NCBI GenBank assembly: GCA_947449255.1
Contig: CANFQX010000003.1
Coordinates: 186,001 to 250,000, forward strand
DNA length: 64,000 nucleotides
Direction of reading: 5' to 3'
DNA from: Pseudobdellovibrionaceae bacterium
GTDB taxonomy: Bacteria; Bdellovibrionota; Bdellovibrionia; Bdellovibrionales; Bdellovibrionaceae
The notes beneath the pieces were generated by a model, which was not told where the DNA came from, did no database searches, and was given only the letters and a program-made list of their open reading frames with translations. Below, piece by piece: positions 9,779-18,008 of the stretch. The translations under genes were made by a program, and so were the position numbers. Every line of letters begins with the position of its first letter. The stretch's first letter is position 1.

Positions 9779-10693
9779 CTATTTTGATGTTGAAAAAACG
9801 TTATCTGCCCATGGGGCTGAGAAGGTTAAATTAATGTCACCTGAATCTTGATCATATTTGGCATTCAAAACGTCTTTTTTAGTTGCAGAAATCTCTTCAA
9901 ATTCTTTATGATTTATTTTCAATTCTTCTAACAACCCCGCAATTTGCGGGGTTTGAAGTTCAGTGCCATCTAAACTGTCTGACCAAATTTGCCCTTGAAC
10001 CTTTTCGCAAAAATCTCTGAGTCCTTTGTCATTAGCTAACTGAGGATATTTTTCCAGAAAACGATAAAGGTTGTACATCTGCCGATAATTTTCCGATTTT
10101 TTTAATATGATTTGCCAATATTTCGGGCCTTCCCTCAAGGCACCTACAAGGGCATAATAAAATTCTATATTAGTCTTCCAAGATTCTTTTTTAGAATAAC
10201 TGATAATCTCTACCACTTTTTTATTTGATGGTAAGCGAAGAAATTCTAATTCAGGGCCATTCAAAATATTCCAGGACATTGATTTTTGATCACGCATGCC
10301 ATCTTCCAACCCTTTGATCACATTCTGACCTCGTCCTAATTCTTGGCAGTATTCATATTTCACCACCGGCTCTAAAGCCTGCTTCATGAGGTATTTTTGG
10401 CGCACTTGTGCCAATTGCCTTTCAATATTTTCCTTATTTTTTTCAGCAGCACGAGGTTCTACACTGAGACTCTGATCCTGCTCATGAGCTGTCGAAATAA
10501 ATTTATTTTGTGCAGACTTGCCCACTTCAGACCTATCAGATTTTTCTGTCACAGTCTGTGTTTTTTCAATCAACATATCTTTTCTAATTTTTTGAGGGGA
10601 CGGTAAAACTTTAATTAATAATACCAGACCCATGAAAGCAATAAGGACTAATGTAGCAAAAGTATAAAAAAACCATTTAATTAAATTTTTCAA
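9779..10693 (-). CDS. membrane-anchored protein of the HTTM cassette, SdpA-position protein
   Basis: The product of about 304 residues has one N-terminal transmembrane segment (FFYTFATLVLIAFMGLVLLI). A charged coiled linker rich in Lys, Glu and Gln comes next, then a soluble domain with two cysteines (YEYCQEL and RDFCEKV) and helical TPR-like stretches. The frame stays open to 10828 inside the upstream gene, but no ATG fits. I place the start at TTG 10693, preceded by GGTGGA, which overlaps the HTTM gene by 17 bases and implies translational coupling. The order peptide - HTTM protein - single-TM protein recalls SdpC-SdpB-SdpA, where SdpA and SdpB are both needed to mature the peptide. I see no clear sequence match to SdpA, so the role is inferred from position. 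Confidence 0.6.
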   Translation of the reverse strand: MKNLIKWFFYTFATLVLIAFMGLVLLIKVLPSPQKIRKDMLIEKTQTVTEKSDRSEVGKSAQNKFISTAHEQDQSLSVEPRAAEKNKENIERQLAQVRQKYLMKQALEPVVKYEYCQELGRGQNVIKGLEDGMRDQKSMSWNILNGPELEFLRLPSNKKVVEIISYSKKESWKTNIEFYYALVGALREGPKYWQIILKKSENYRQMYNLYRFLEKYPQLANDKGLRDFCEKVQGQIWSDSLDGTELQTPQIAGLLEELKINHKEFEEISATKKDVLNAKYDQDSGDINLTFSAPWADNVFSTSK

Positions 10694-12239
10694 TTTGTTT
10701 TTCTTTCCACCTGTAGGGATTAAAAGTTCTGACCTCAATTTTGTCTTGATCCACGTATTTTCGTACATGCCTGATTTGCACAAATTTTGGATTTTCAAAT
10801 CCTTGAGCACGGCACAATTCCAAAGCACCTAATCTAATTTTTTGATAATTAATGTTGGCATCACTTTGATCTTTTATTTTTTGCAAACAATGATGATCAC
10901 TTAAAATTTTGCAATCGGCCTCAAATTGCGAACTGATATTAGATAAGTCCATAGACCACCCGACTAAGGCCCGTCCAAGGTAAGCATATTTTGAAAATCG
11001 ATTTTGCTGATGCTGTTCAATCACAGAACTTAAAGGATCAATCCAATTGGATTCACCGACTTCCTCGCAGCGAATTTCCATCAAGTTATAATAATTATGC
11101 ACCTGTGGCCCAAACAACAGCCAGACTTGCGGAAAATAGGGCAATGTATAACTTCGAGCCAAAGTCGGTGAACCGCCAAAAGGTTTTGGCAGAACAAGTT
11201 CAATGATTGCAAAACAATGAAAGACCAACCAACCACTGCAGGCCACTAACAAAATAGCTCTTAATTTGTTCCAAGACTTTGTCAGGATTCCATTGAGCCT
11301 TTGACTAAGCCACTGTTTTATTTGCTCGAAAAAATTTGATATTTTATTTAGCCTTTCAGCGTCAGAAAATAAAAGATAACTGGCGATCATGACAAATCCA
11401 AAGCTGGTGATTCCCATCACATAGGCAATGGACAAATGCATAAGGGTTCCAAGGAAAATATAATATTTTCGAAGCTTTTTATTCCAAACACCAAGGGGCC
11501 AGGACAATTGAAAAAAAATGGTGAAATAATTTGCGGATTTTAAAATAAAACCTTTGGATATATGTGATGACACGACAGGCAATGTGTATTCAGGTGTTTT
11601 CAATATTGAATATAAAGCATCTCCCTTTAACCATAGGGGCGCAATTGCTTTTCCTACACCAGCCATTGCATAGATGAAGCAAAGTTGAAATCGCATTGCA
11701 TAGAAAACAAGATTCGAAATTAAGATTTGAGTTTGTTGAATCCACGAGATTTCTGCAATTTGTAGATTTTCTTCTTTACTCAAGGACTGATTCGATTGGA
11801 AGTTTTCTTCGGTGGTAAAAATTAATAACAAAAAGAAAATATCTAGGATGCAGCTTCCCGCATCGGTGACATTTCTGAATCTATAATGAAATGAAACTGA
11901 AGCAATCCATGTCAGTAATCCCACAAGACGGTTTTTAACCAACATATTAGCGATAATTATTCCAACAGTTGCTAGGATCAACATGTTTAAATCAGAATTA
12001 TTTTCAGGGAAATAAAATATTCTGTAGAAAATAGGCAGTCCCTGATCTGCTGATTTAGTTAAAGATTCATTAAACGAAAATGCACCTAAAAGCGAATACA
12101 TCAAGGCTATTTCACCCAGGAAGCAAAGCGAAAGACCTCTGCGCAGATAGCGAATGTTTTCTGCGTAGGGGTTACTTAAAAACAAATTGCTATATGTATT
12201 TTTCCATTTGTTTTTAAGAATTGTTTTCACAACTAGCAT
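10677..12239 (-). CDS. HTTM-domain polytopic membrane protein (SdpB / vitamin-K gamma-carboxylase-like)
   Basis: The 520-residue product has about eight hydrophobic segments in the first 380 residues. This arrangement is typical of HTTM proteins: a first helix after an N-terminal YLRRGL stretch, the NVTDAGSCILDIFFLLLIF segment, the MRFQLCFIYAMAGVGKA helix with WLKGDALY, and LGTLMHLSIAYVMGI. The C-terminal 140 residues after the last helix look extracytoplasmic, with PYFPQVWLLFGPQVHNYYNLMEIRCEE and several cysteines. HTTM proteins include SdpB, which matures the SDP cannibalism toxin. The ATG at 12239 lies inside the last codons of the peptide gene (seven-base overlap, ATGCTAG), so the two are translationally coupled. 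Substrate and chemistry are not known. Confidence 0.75.
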   Translation of the reverse strand: MLVVKTILKNKWKNTYSNLFLSNPYAENIRYLRRGLSLCFLGEIALMYSLLGAFSFNESLTKSADQGLPIFYRIFYFPENNSDLNMLILATVGIIIANMLVKNRLVGLLTWIASVSFHYRFRNVTDAGSCILDIFFLLLIFTTEENFQSNQSLSKEENLQIAEISWIQQTQILISNLVFYAMRFQLCFIYAMAGVGKAIAPLWLKGDALYSILKTPEYTLPVVSSHISKGFILKSANYFTIFFQLSWPLGVWNKKLRKYYIFLGTLMHLSIAYVMGITSFGFVMIASYLLFSDAERLNKISNFFEQIKQWLSQRLNGILTKSWNKLRAILLVACSGWLVFHCFAIIELVLPKPFGGSPTLARSYTLPYFPQVWLLFGPQVHNYYNLMEIRCEEVGESNWIDPLSSVIEQHQQNRFSKYAYLGRALVGWSMDLSNISSQFEADCKILSDHHCLQKIKDQSDANINYQKIRLGALELCRAQGFENPKFVQIRHVRKYVDQDKIEVRTFNPYRWKEKQIEKFN

Positions 12240-12487
12240 CCATCAGCATTGGTATCGCCAGGGAAAGCGAATGCGCAACGGCGACTAAAGAATTCTTTGT
12301 AAACTTTAGTTTCGATGTAGGCCATTTTCACAGGGCCAGCCTGATACCTATTCACCGTGCGCTCTTGAGCTGGGGCATTCACTGCTGATTTCTTTGCAGC
12401 AGGAATAAAGCCACTGATTGAATTTAAAGTTACTGCTTGGCTATTTACAGCCAGCAATATCGCACAAACAAAAACATAATTTTTCAT
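12233..12487 (-). CDS. small secreted peptide with C-terminal cysteine pair; candidate SDP-type precursor
   Basis: The product has 84 residues. Residues 1-18 form a Sec signal peptide (MKNYVFVCAILLAVNSQA) with likely cleavage after NSQA. The mature 66 residues are basic in the middle and end in RRCAFAFPGDTNADGC. Its only cysteines are C71 and C84, which could form a disulfide loop closing the C terminus. PGDTNADG resembles half of a calcium-binding dockerin or thrombospondin loop. A dibasic RR precedes the loop and could be a processing site, which would release a peptide of about 14 residues. The start has GAGAGG about nine bases upstream. It is first in the cassette and overlaps the HTTM gene. 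The toxin, signal or structural role is inferred only from context. Confidence 0.65.
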   Translation of the reverse strand: MKNYVFVCAILLAVNSQAVTLNSISGFIPAAKKSAVNAPAQERTVNRYQAGPVKMAYIETKVYKEFFSRRCAFAFPGDTNADGC

Positions 12488-13089
12488 ATTTGAACCTCTC
12501 TATTTCATTTTTTATTTTTTCACTTGAACCAATAAAAGAACATCAGAACGAAAAGCAATCCAGATGCCGAAGGTTATACAATTCAGTTTGAGATTCGTCT
12601 TGAACAGCCGCCGGTTTTCGGAATTTTTAAGAAAGCGGACCTATATATCGTGGACTTGTTAACACCGATGCCCAAGCCTCCACCATATTCACTATACAAA
12701 CTGAGTAGAGAACCGAGAGTTGGGAAGTTTCTATTGAATTCGACCATTGCAGCCGAGGCAGAAATGGCTTTGCGGAATTAAAATAGCAAAGGATCCGCAG
12801 AGTTTGGGAAGTCAGCCGATCTTTTGTGTGTTGAACAGGATTGGCAAAGTTTTATCAAAACTAACTGCTACCTGTGCCAATACTCGGGCATTGTGCCATT
12901 TTCCTGTAAAAGACTCATCTAAACACTCATTCAATTGGAGGTTTAGGTGCGTGCAGATCATCTCCAAGAAAGCATGACAGACTTGACTTGCTCTGGAAAA
13001 TTAGATTGCCTCAAGATCATAACGAATAAAGTAGCAACTGGTCCTTCAAAGAAAATGAGCTTTTTCTAAAAGTCGAATTTGGAGCAAAT
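12488..13089. other. 602-base intergenic region with gene debris
   Basis: The region lies between the divergent peptide cassette and the MFS gene. Apart from the hutI-like fragment at about 12791-12852 I see no gene. Short open frames on the plus strand have no ribosome binding sites or family-like sequence. It presumably carries the promoters of both neighbours, and its mixed content suggests past rearrangement. Confidence 0.45.
12791..12852 (+). pseudogene. fragment of hutI 3' coding sequence
   Basis: About 62 bases match the hutI gene at 9211-9272 with only a few differences, including GAAGTCAGCCGATCTTTTGT and GAACAGGATTGGCAAAGTTT in the same order and orientation. Neither flank matches hutI, and the frame is not continued. 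This is a relic of a second hutI-like gene or a duplicated scrap left by recombination. Confidence 0.8.
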
Positions 13090-14325
13090 ATGAACGAAGA
13101 AAAAAAACTTCTCTGGCAGACTTTGCAGGTTCCCGCTCTATGGATCGGTGCTCTTGGCTATTTTGTGGACCTTTACGATCTAGTTTTATTTGGAGTCGTC
13201 CGTATTCCCAGTCTCAAAGCTCTCGGGGTTCCGGAAGCAGAGTTCCTCAGTATGGGCGCTTTTCTTCTCAATTGCCAAATGATCGGCCTGCTTCTTGGCG
13301 GTTTTTTTTGGGGTGCGCTAGGAGATAAGTACGGACGATTAAGAGTCCTCTATGGATCGATACTTATTTATTCTCTCGCTTATTTGGCCAATGCCTGGGT
13401 GACCTCTGTAACGATTTATGGCCTATTAAGGTTTATTGCGGGGTTTGGACTCGCCGGAGAACTTGGCGGTGCCATTACGCTTGTCGCAGAAAGTTTACCC
13501 GCTAGAGCTCGTGGATATGGTTCTGCGCTCATTGGTGCGGCGGGCTTTATGGGCGCTCTGCTCGCAGCCACAGTAGGTGCTGAACTTTCATGGCGAGTGG
13601 CCTACACGTCTGGAGGTCTTCTTGGTTTACTGTTGCTTGTGCTTCGATTTAAAACAACCGATTCTAGTCTGTTCGAACGAGCTAAGCAAATGCATCAACA
13701 ACGGGGCAAATTGGCATGGCTGCTCTCTCGACCAATTCTGCGGCGCCGATTCCTGTTGAATCTATTCGTTGGATTGCCGATCTGGCTTGTATCGGGTGTT
13801 TTAATTTATTTTGCGCCAGAGTTGAGTCACGAACTCGGAATTACAACTCCAGTGTCAGCACCGCAAGCTATTTTTTGGTCCTACGCTGGAACAATTTTTG
13901 GAGATATATTTAGTGGCATTGCTAGTCAACTTTGGCGTAGCCGAATAAAAGTAATATTTGTGTATTTACTGATATTAGCCACAGCGATCCTTATTTATGG
14001 CCTTGGGGTCAAAGGTTGTTCCGCTTTCCAATTTAAACTCGTGTGTTTTTTATTGGGACTGGGAACTGGTTATTGGGTGCTGTTTGTGCTGACTACGGCT
14101 GAACAATTTGGAACTAATTTGCGGGCCACCGTCGCGACAAGCGCTCCGAACCTAGCGCGCGGCGGTGCTATTCCCCTCGTGGCACTATTTCGCTGGGGCT
14201 CTCCACACTTTGGCGGGCCAACCACCGTATTGGGCTTGGGGGGATTTTGCTTGGCATTGGCTTTTTTTGCACTTTCTAAATTGCCCGAAACTTACAATGC
14301 CCAACTTGATTTTCTCGAGGACTAA
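13090..14325 (+). CDS. MFS transporter, metabolite:proton symporter-like
   Basis: The 411-residue inner-membrane carrier has about 12 hydrophobic helices and the MFS motif GDKYGRLRVL between helices 2 and 3. The helix 1 segment (YFVDLYDLVLFGV) and helix 4-5 sequence (RFIAGFGLAGELGGAITLVAESLPARARG) resemble the sugar/aromatic-acid/niacin porter groups, and the central loop is short. The substrate cannot be told. The start at 13090 has TTGGAGC eight bases upstream. It is convergent with the M20 peptidase gene and not obviously in an operon. Its G+C looks somewhat higher than that of the neighbours, so transfer is possible. Confidence 0.85.
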   Translation: MNEEKKLLWQTLQVPALWIGALGYFVDLYDLVLFGVVRIPSLKALGVPEAEFLSMGAFLLNCQMIGLLLGGFFWGALGDKYGRLRVLYGSILIYSLAYLANAWVTSVTIYGLLRFIAGFGLAGELGGAITLVAESLPARARGYGSALIGAAGFMGALLAATVGAELSWRVAYTSGGLLGLLLLVLRFKTTDSSLFERAKQMHQQRGKLAWLLSRPILRRRFLLNLFVGLPIWLVSGVLIYFAPELSHELGITTPVSAPQAIFWSYAGTIFGDIFSGIASQLWRSRIKVIFVYLLILATAILIYGLGVKGCSAFQFKLVCFLLGLGTGYWVLFVLTTAEQFGTNLRATVATSAPNLARGGAIPLVALFRWGSPHFGGPTTVLGLGGFCLALAFFALSKLPETYNAQLDFLED

Positions 14326-14376
14326 TCGCCTAAACTGAAACACTTTTTTGAGGCTCAAAATGTAATTGTTTTTGGT

Positions 14377-15579
14377 TCATGGCTTCGAGCTGAGTTTTTC
14401 AACCAGTTTCTTCACTAAATCTAAACTCAGTCTAAGTCTCGATTCAAAGCTCGAGGTATCCATAAATTCGTCCTTTGTGTGCATACCACCGCCGTAGGGT
14501 CCGAGTCCAACTATGATATTCATTTGCAGATCGGATAGGTTGTTGCCATCACTCCCATATCCCACATAGGTCTTCTTAAAATTGATTCCCATGGATCGCC
14601 CAATCTCGGATATCATATTAAAAAGCGGGAGGGTTCTCTCTTCACTCAATGGCGGCATAAGTGCAAGCTGCTTGAGTGTGGCTGAAGGGACAAAATTAGC
14701 TGGTATAAAATGGGAAAGTACGGTGTCAGTGATTTTTTGAATTTTTACGATATTTTCATTAAATTGATCCATTGTCCTGAAACGCATGTCTATTTTTGCT
14801 GTTGCACGCTCACAGACCACATTCGGTTTCGTTCCTCCGGAAACTAAGCCTGGATTAAAATTGAGATTCTTTGAAAGATCGGAGAGCTCCGCCACTTTTG
14901 TTAATTTGTAACTGATCTCCGTGCAGGCGCTGAATCCCTTTTCTGGCTCTAGGCCAGCATGTGCTGCTTTGCCCAAAGTATCTAACTGAAACCATGCGAC
15001 TCCACTCTGAGAGGAAACCACGGAACCATCTGGTAGACCCGGCTCATACACGAGCACTGAAGATCCGAGTGGAATGAGGGATCTTAAAATCTGCTTGCTG
15101 TAAATCGACCCAATTTCTTCATCATCATTTAAAATAATTTGCAGATGTTCCCGTTCCTTGACGGAAAGTCCCTGAACTATTTCCCGAATTAAGACAATTC
15201 CACCCTTCATATCAATGACACCAGAACCGTAAATCATTTTGCCATTTTTGGAAATCTTCCTAAAATCTAAGGCATCGCTAAATACGGTGTCGATGTGACC
15301 TAGCAGGGTGATCTTGTTGTCACTATTCGCCAAGCGAATCTGAAGAACTTTATGCCCTTCGGCTTCGGCAGCACCACCCAAATTTACTGTCTTAACAATA
15401 AATCCCATTGCCGAAAACTCATCGACTATCCGTTGTCTGACTATCGCCAATCCAGCAGAGTTATCGGTTGCAGAACCCACTTCAACGAGACTTTTTAATA
15501 AATTATACTGGCCACCTGAGAGTTGCGCCCAGCTGATTTTAGAAAAAATGATTAAACAGAATAATATTACGTTTTTCAC
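14377..15579 (-). CDS. secreted M20 metallopeptidase, carboxypeptidase G2-like
   Basis: Predicted periplasmic dizinc exopeptidase that would remove C-terminal residues, such as glutamate, from peptides or conjugates. Metal and catalytic signatures are visible in order: LLGHIDTVF (His and catalytic Asp), the bridging Asp in GVIDMKGG, the catalytic Glu pair in NDDEEIGS, the metal-binding Glu in VYEPGLPDG, and the last His in GGGMHTKDE. The dimerisation domain lies between. I place the start at GTG 15579, with GAGGAG six bases upstream; this gives a clean signal peptide (MKNVILFCLIIFSKISWA, cut before Q) and 400 residues. The longer frame adds an untypical hydrophilic leader. A predatory lifestyle would fit secreted peptidases, but that is inference. 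Confidence 0.9.
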   Translation of the reverse strand: MKNVILFCLIIFSKISWAQLSGGQYNLLKSLVEVGSATDNSAGLAIVRQRIVDEFSAMGFIVKTVNLGGAAEAEGHKVLQIRLANSDNKITLLGHIDTVFSDALDFRKISKNGKMIYGSGVIDMKGGIVLIREIVQGLSVKEREHLQIILNDDEEIGSIYSKQILRSLIPLGSSVLVYEPGLPDGSVVSSQSGVAWFQLDTLGKAAHAGLEPEKGFSACTEISYKLTKVAELSDLSKNLNFNPGLVSGGTKPNVVCERATAKIDMRFRTMDQFNENIVKIQKITDTVLSHFIPANFVPSATLKQLALMPPLSEERTLPLFNMISEIGRSMGINFKKTYVGYGSDGNNLSDLQMNIIVGLGPYGGGMHTKDEFMDTSSFESRLRLSLDLVKKLVEKLSSKP

Positions 15580-15654
15580 CAGGTTCTCCTCTGTTATCCA
15601 ATACAAGACTTTTCTATTCGAATCAGACTTTTTTTGTATTGGGCCCTCGGACAT

Positions 15655-15873
15655 TCAGTGACCTTCCGGGCGATTAACAATATGCGGGCTATTTCTAATT
15701 TCAAAGATAATGCCAGACGGATCTAATTCGCACACCATTTTTAAATACTAATGATAAAATAAATTGAAATCATTTCCAACGACTTTGAAATTGTATCCCT
15801 CATATGGGGCCTTTTTATCAAAGATGCCTGGCAGGTGGGGCGGAAGTGTGTTGATCAAATTCACAATTAAAAT
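15655..15873 (-). pseudogene. possible decayed VOC/glyoxalase-like gene end
   Basis: One minus-strand frame reads as protein-like sequence across this gap (PPHLPGIFDKKAPYEGY, then FKVVGNDFNLFYH), then an in-frame TAG, then MVCELDPSGIIFEIRNSP and a stop at 15655. DPSGIIFEI resembles the final strand of VOC-fold proteins, which carries a metal-binding Glu. There is no start codon, and the CHI-like gene's promoter overlaps it. This may be the end of a decayed gene; chance cannot be excluded. Confidence 0.3.
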
Positions 15874-15880
15874 TTATAAG
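15851..15880 (+). promoter_or_regulatory. putative promoter of the chalcone-isomerase-like gene
   Basis: TTGATC at 15851 and TATAAG at 15875 are 18 bases apart and sit 25 bases before the GTG at 15905. This supports the shorter start of that gene. Confidence 0.45.
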
Positions 15881-15904
15881 CACAATAAACAAAGAGAATC
15901 CGCC

Positions 15905-16543
15905 GTGAAGTTATTTGCTTTGATATTCTTAGGAGTTATTTATTCCTTCACTTCTTCAGCGTCCCTGTTGATTTCTGAGGGGCCCATTGAAAATTTTGAA
16001 AAAGTGAGTTTAAGTCCATTTGCTTTGGTCAACATCCAGAACGAAAAAATAAAGCTCACAGCTTTAGGTTCAGGATTACGCTCAAAAAAAATCGCTTTTA
16101 TTAATATTCGAGTCTATGTGGCGCAGTTTCTGGCGAGTTCCCCAGAGAAAATAAAACGCTCGGACTCCGAAGCCTTAAGCTCTCTCAATGAACAAAAAGC
16201 GGTGGCTATTCAACTGCATTTTTTACGCGATGTGGAAGCCGATAAAGTACTAAAATCTTTCAATGATGCAATGGCGGTGAATCACATTGATTCAGAGGAA
16301 GCAAGCATCAAAGGCATCCTCAATGCCATCAAGAGTGAGGGTGAAGTTAAAGAAGGTCAAACCCTGACTCTGGTTGGGGTTCACCTTGGTGATGGAAGTG
16401 AATTGATCACCATCGAGTCTGCCAAGGGGAAGGTCACTGAGTTTAAGGGGGCCCCCGGTTTGATTGAAAAAGTATTTTCGATCTGGCTTGGGCAACCTTC
16501 TGATGAGGGTGTGGCGCAGTTGAAACGGAAACTGTTGAAGTAA
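15905..16543 (+). CDS. secreted chalcone-isomerase-like protein
   Basis: The 212-residue product has a signal peptide (VKLFALIFLGVIYSFTSSAS) followed by a CHI-like fold domain. Family-like features are LTALGSGLRSKKIAFINIRVYVAQFL near the start, a central helix with KAVAIQLHFLRDVEADKVLKSFNDAM, and a C-terminal IEKVFSIWLGQPS. Bacterial relatives are not true chalcone isomerases; they probably bind fatty acids or other lipids in the periplasm. The start is the GTG at 15905: the longer frame from 15764 would place about 47 hydrophilic residues before the signal peptide and would run through the promoter. Single gene. Confidence 0.8.
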   Translation: MKLFALIFLGVIYSFTSSASLLISEGPIENFEKVSLSPFALVNIQNEKIKLTALGSGLRSKKIAFINIRVYVAQFLASSPEKIKRSDSEALSSLNEQKAVAIQLHFLRDVEADKVLKSFNDAMAVNHIDSEEASIKGILNAIKSEGEVKEGQTLTLVGVHLGDGSELITIESAKGKVTEFKGAPGLIEKVFSIWLGQPSDEGVAQLKRKLLK

Positions 16544-16676
16544 CCAGTTCGATAGTGATGGGCCGTCAAGATCGGCTCAGGGTTTTTATTTGTCTTTGCG
16601 CAAATGAAATCTAGTTTTCGAAAACACCTTTAAATAAGATTGTATTTCAAATTAAAATATATAAAATTTTTTCACA

Positions 16677-17783
16677 ATGAATAATGTTAATTATCAATCA
16701 AAGAATTTTTTACTCGGAAAAAATCTCGATGTCCTTCTGGTTGGAGGCCTAGGTTTATTTTTTTTTGCTGGATTTCATTTTTTTGTTCAGGAGAATGCTG
16801 ATTTAGGAAAAATAGCAAAAATAATGTATGCCTTGAGCATGATCGTCAATTGGCCCCATTTTATGTTCTCATATCAGTTGCTTTATTGGGATAAACGCAA
16901 GCTTTTATTTAAAAAGTTTTCTTATGTTTGGGCAGGGTTCGTTATTCCGATAGCTCTCTTTAGTATGTTAGGCCTGGGACTTTTTTCGTCAAACTCGTTT
17001 CTAATTCCATTCCTTATTCAATCCATGTTTCTTGCTGTGGGCTGGCATTATGTAAAACAAGTGTTTGGCACTATAGTGGTCAGTTCTGCGATTGATGACT
17101 TTTATCTAACAAAAAAAGAACGCTGGGCTCTAGCCGCTAGCTTATATTCTATTTGGGCATTGTCTTTTTTTTCAGGGCAAATTGAATCCACTCAGGCTCA
17201 GTTTGAAGGTATAAAATATTCTCTAATGGGGTTGCCTTCCTCTGTTTTGATTTATAACTATACTCTTGTCTATTTGACCACTGCGGTGGCTGTTTTTTTT
17301 CTTATCAAAAGATATATCAAGGAAGGTCGAACCATTTCTACGACCGGCATCGTCTCTTATTTAGGACTTTTTGTTTGGTTTGTGCCTTTTGTTTCTCATC
17401 CACATTTTATCTATATGATTCCTTTTTTTCACTCCATTCAGTACCTACTCTTTGTTAGCACGCTAAAATTCAATCAGTGGAAATCGAAATCTGGTTTAAA
17501 AGCCGAAGCGGAAAACAGACGAAAAGTGATTTACAACACTTTAATTTACACCGGACTGGCCGTAGTTTCTGGAGTTGTTTTTTTTCTTTTTATTCCCGAG
17601 TTTCTCGATGTGCAGGGACAAAGTTCGAGCCCAGAAATCATGGCAAAGTGGGGGCCTACTTTATTTGTTGGATTATTTTCGATTTTTATTAATTTGCATC
17701 ATTACTTTATCGACAACGTTATTTGGCGTTCCGATAATGAGGATATAAGAAAGTTTTTATTTACAGCTCGAAAATTGAACTGA
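16677..17783 (+). CDS. polytopic membrane protein with conserved-looking histidines, unknown function
   Basis: The 368-residue product has about nine to ten hydrophobic helices. Histidines sit at or in membrane segments in patterns that look conserved: NWPHFMFSY, GWHYVKQ, SHPHFIYMIPFFHSIQYL, and NLHHYFIDNVIWR near the end. Such spacing is seen in membrane metalloenzymes and haem-binding proteins, but I recognise no named family. The first residues (MNNVNYQSKN) are polar, and the ribosome binding site is weak. It stands alone between the CHI-like and aldehyde dehydrogenase genes. A role in lipid or quinone chemistry would be a guess. Confidence 0.7.
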   Translation: MNNVNYQSKNFLLGKNLDVLLVGGLGLFFFAGFHFFVQENADLGKIAKIMYALSMIVNWPHFMFSYQLLYWDKRKLLFKKFSYVWAGFVIPIALFSMLGLGLFSSNSFLIPFLIQSMFLAVGWHYVKQVFGTIVVSSAIDDFYLTKKERWALAASLYSIWALSFFSGQIESTQAQFEGIKYSLMGLPSSVLIYNYTLVYLTTAVAVFFLIKRYIKEGRTISTTGIVSYLGLFVWFVPFVSHPHFIYMIPFFHSIQYLLFVSTLKFNQWKSKSGLKAEAENRRKVIYNTLIYTGLAVVSGVVFFLFIPEFLDVQGQSSSPEIMAKWGPTLFVGLFSIFINLHHYFIDNVIWRSDNEDIRKFLFTARKLN

Positions 17784-17901
17784 TTTTTAGCTTTTTCCCT
17801 GACACTCTGTTTCTTTAGCTCCTTAATCATTTTTTTGATTTGAAAGAAGCCTAGTTATTTTTCTGAAATAAAAAAGTCAATTCACGCTAAGGTCACCCCT
17901 T

Positions 17902-17922
17902 GGACTGGACTAGTCCTTTTTT
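17902..17922 (+). terminator. short hairpin with T-run
   Basis: GGACT pairs with AGTCC across a five-base loop, and six T follow directly. It lies between the membrane protein and aldehyde dehydrogenase genes. The stem is short, so the call is tentative. Confidence 0.4.
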
Positions 17923-18008
17923 GATCCGGCTTTTAATAAGCCATTGACCCATCACAAATCCTGGACCAACAATTGTGTATTGTTATAAATACAAAAGGAG
18001 TTGTTGAT

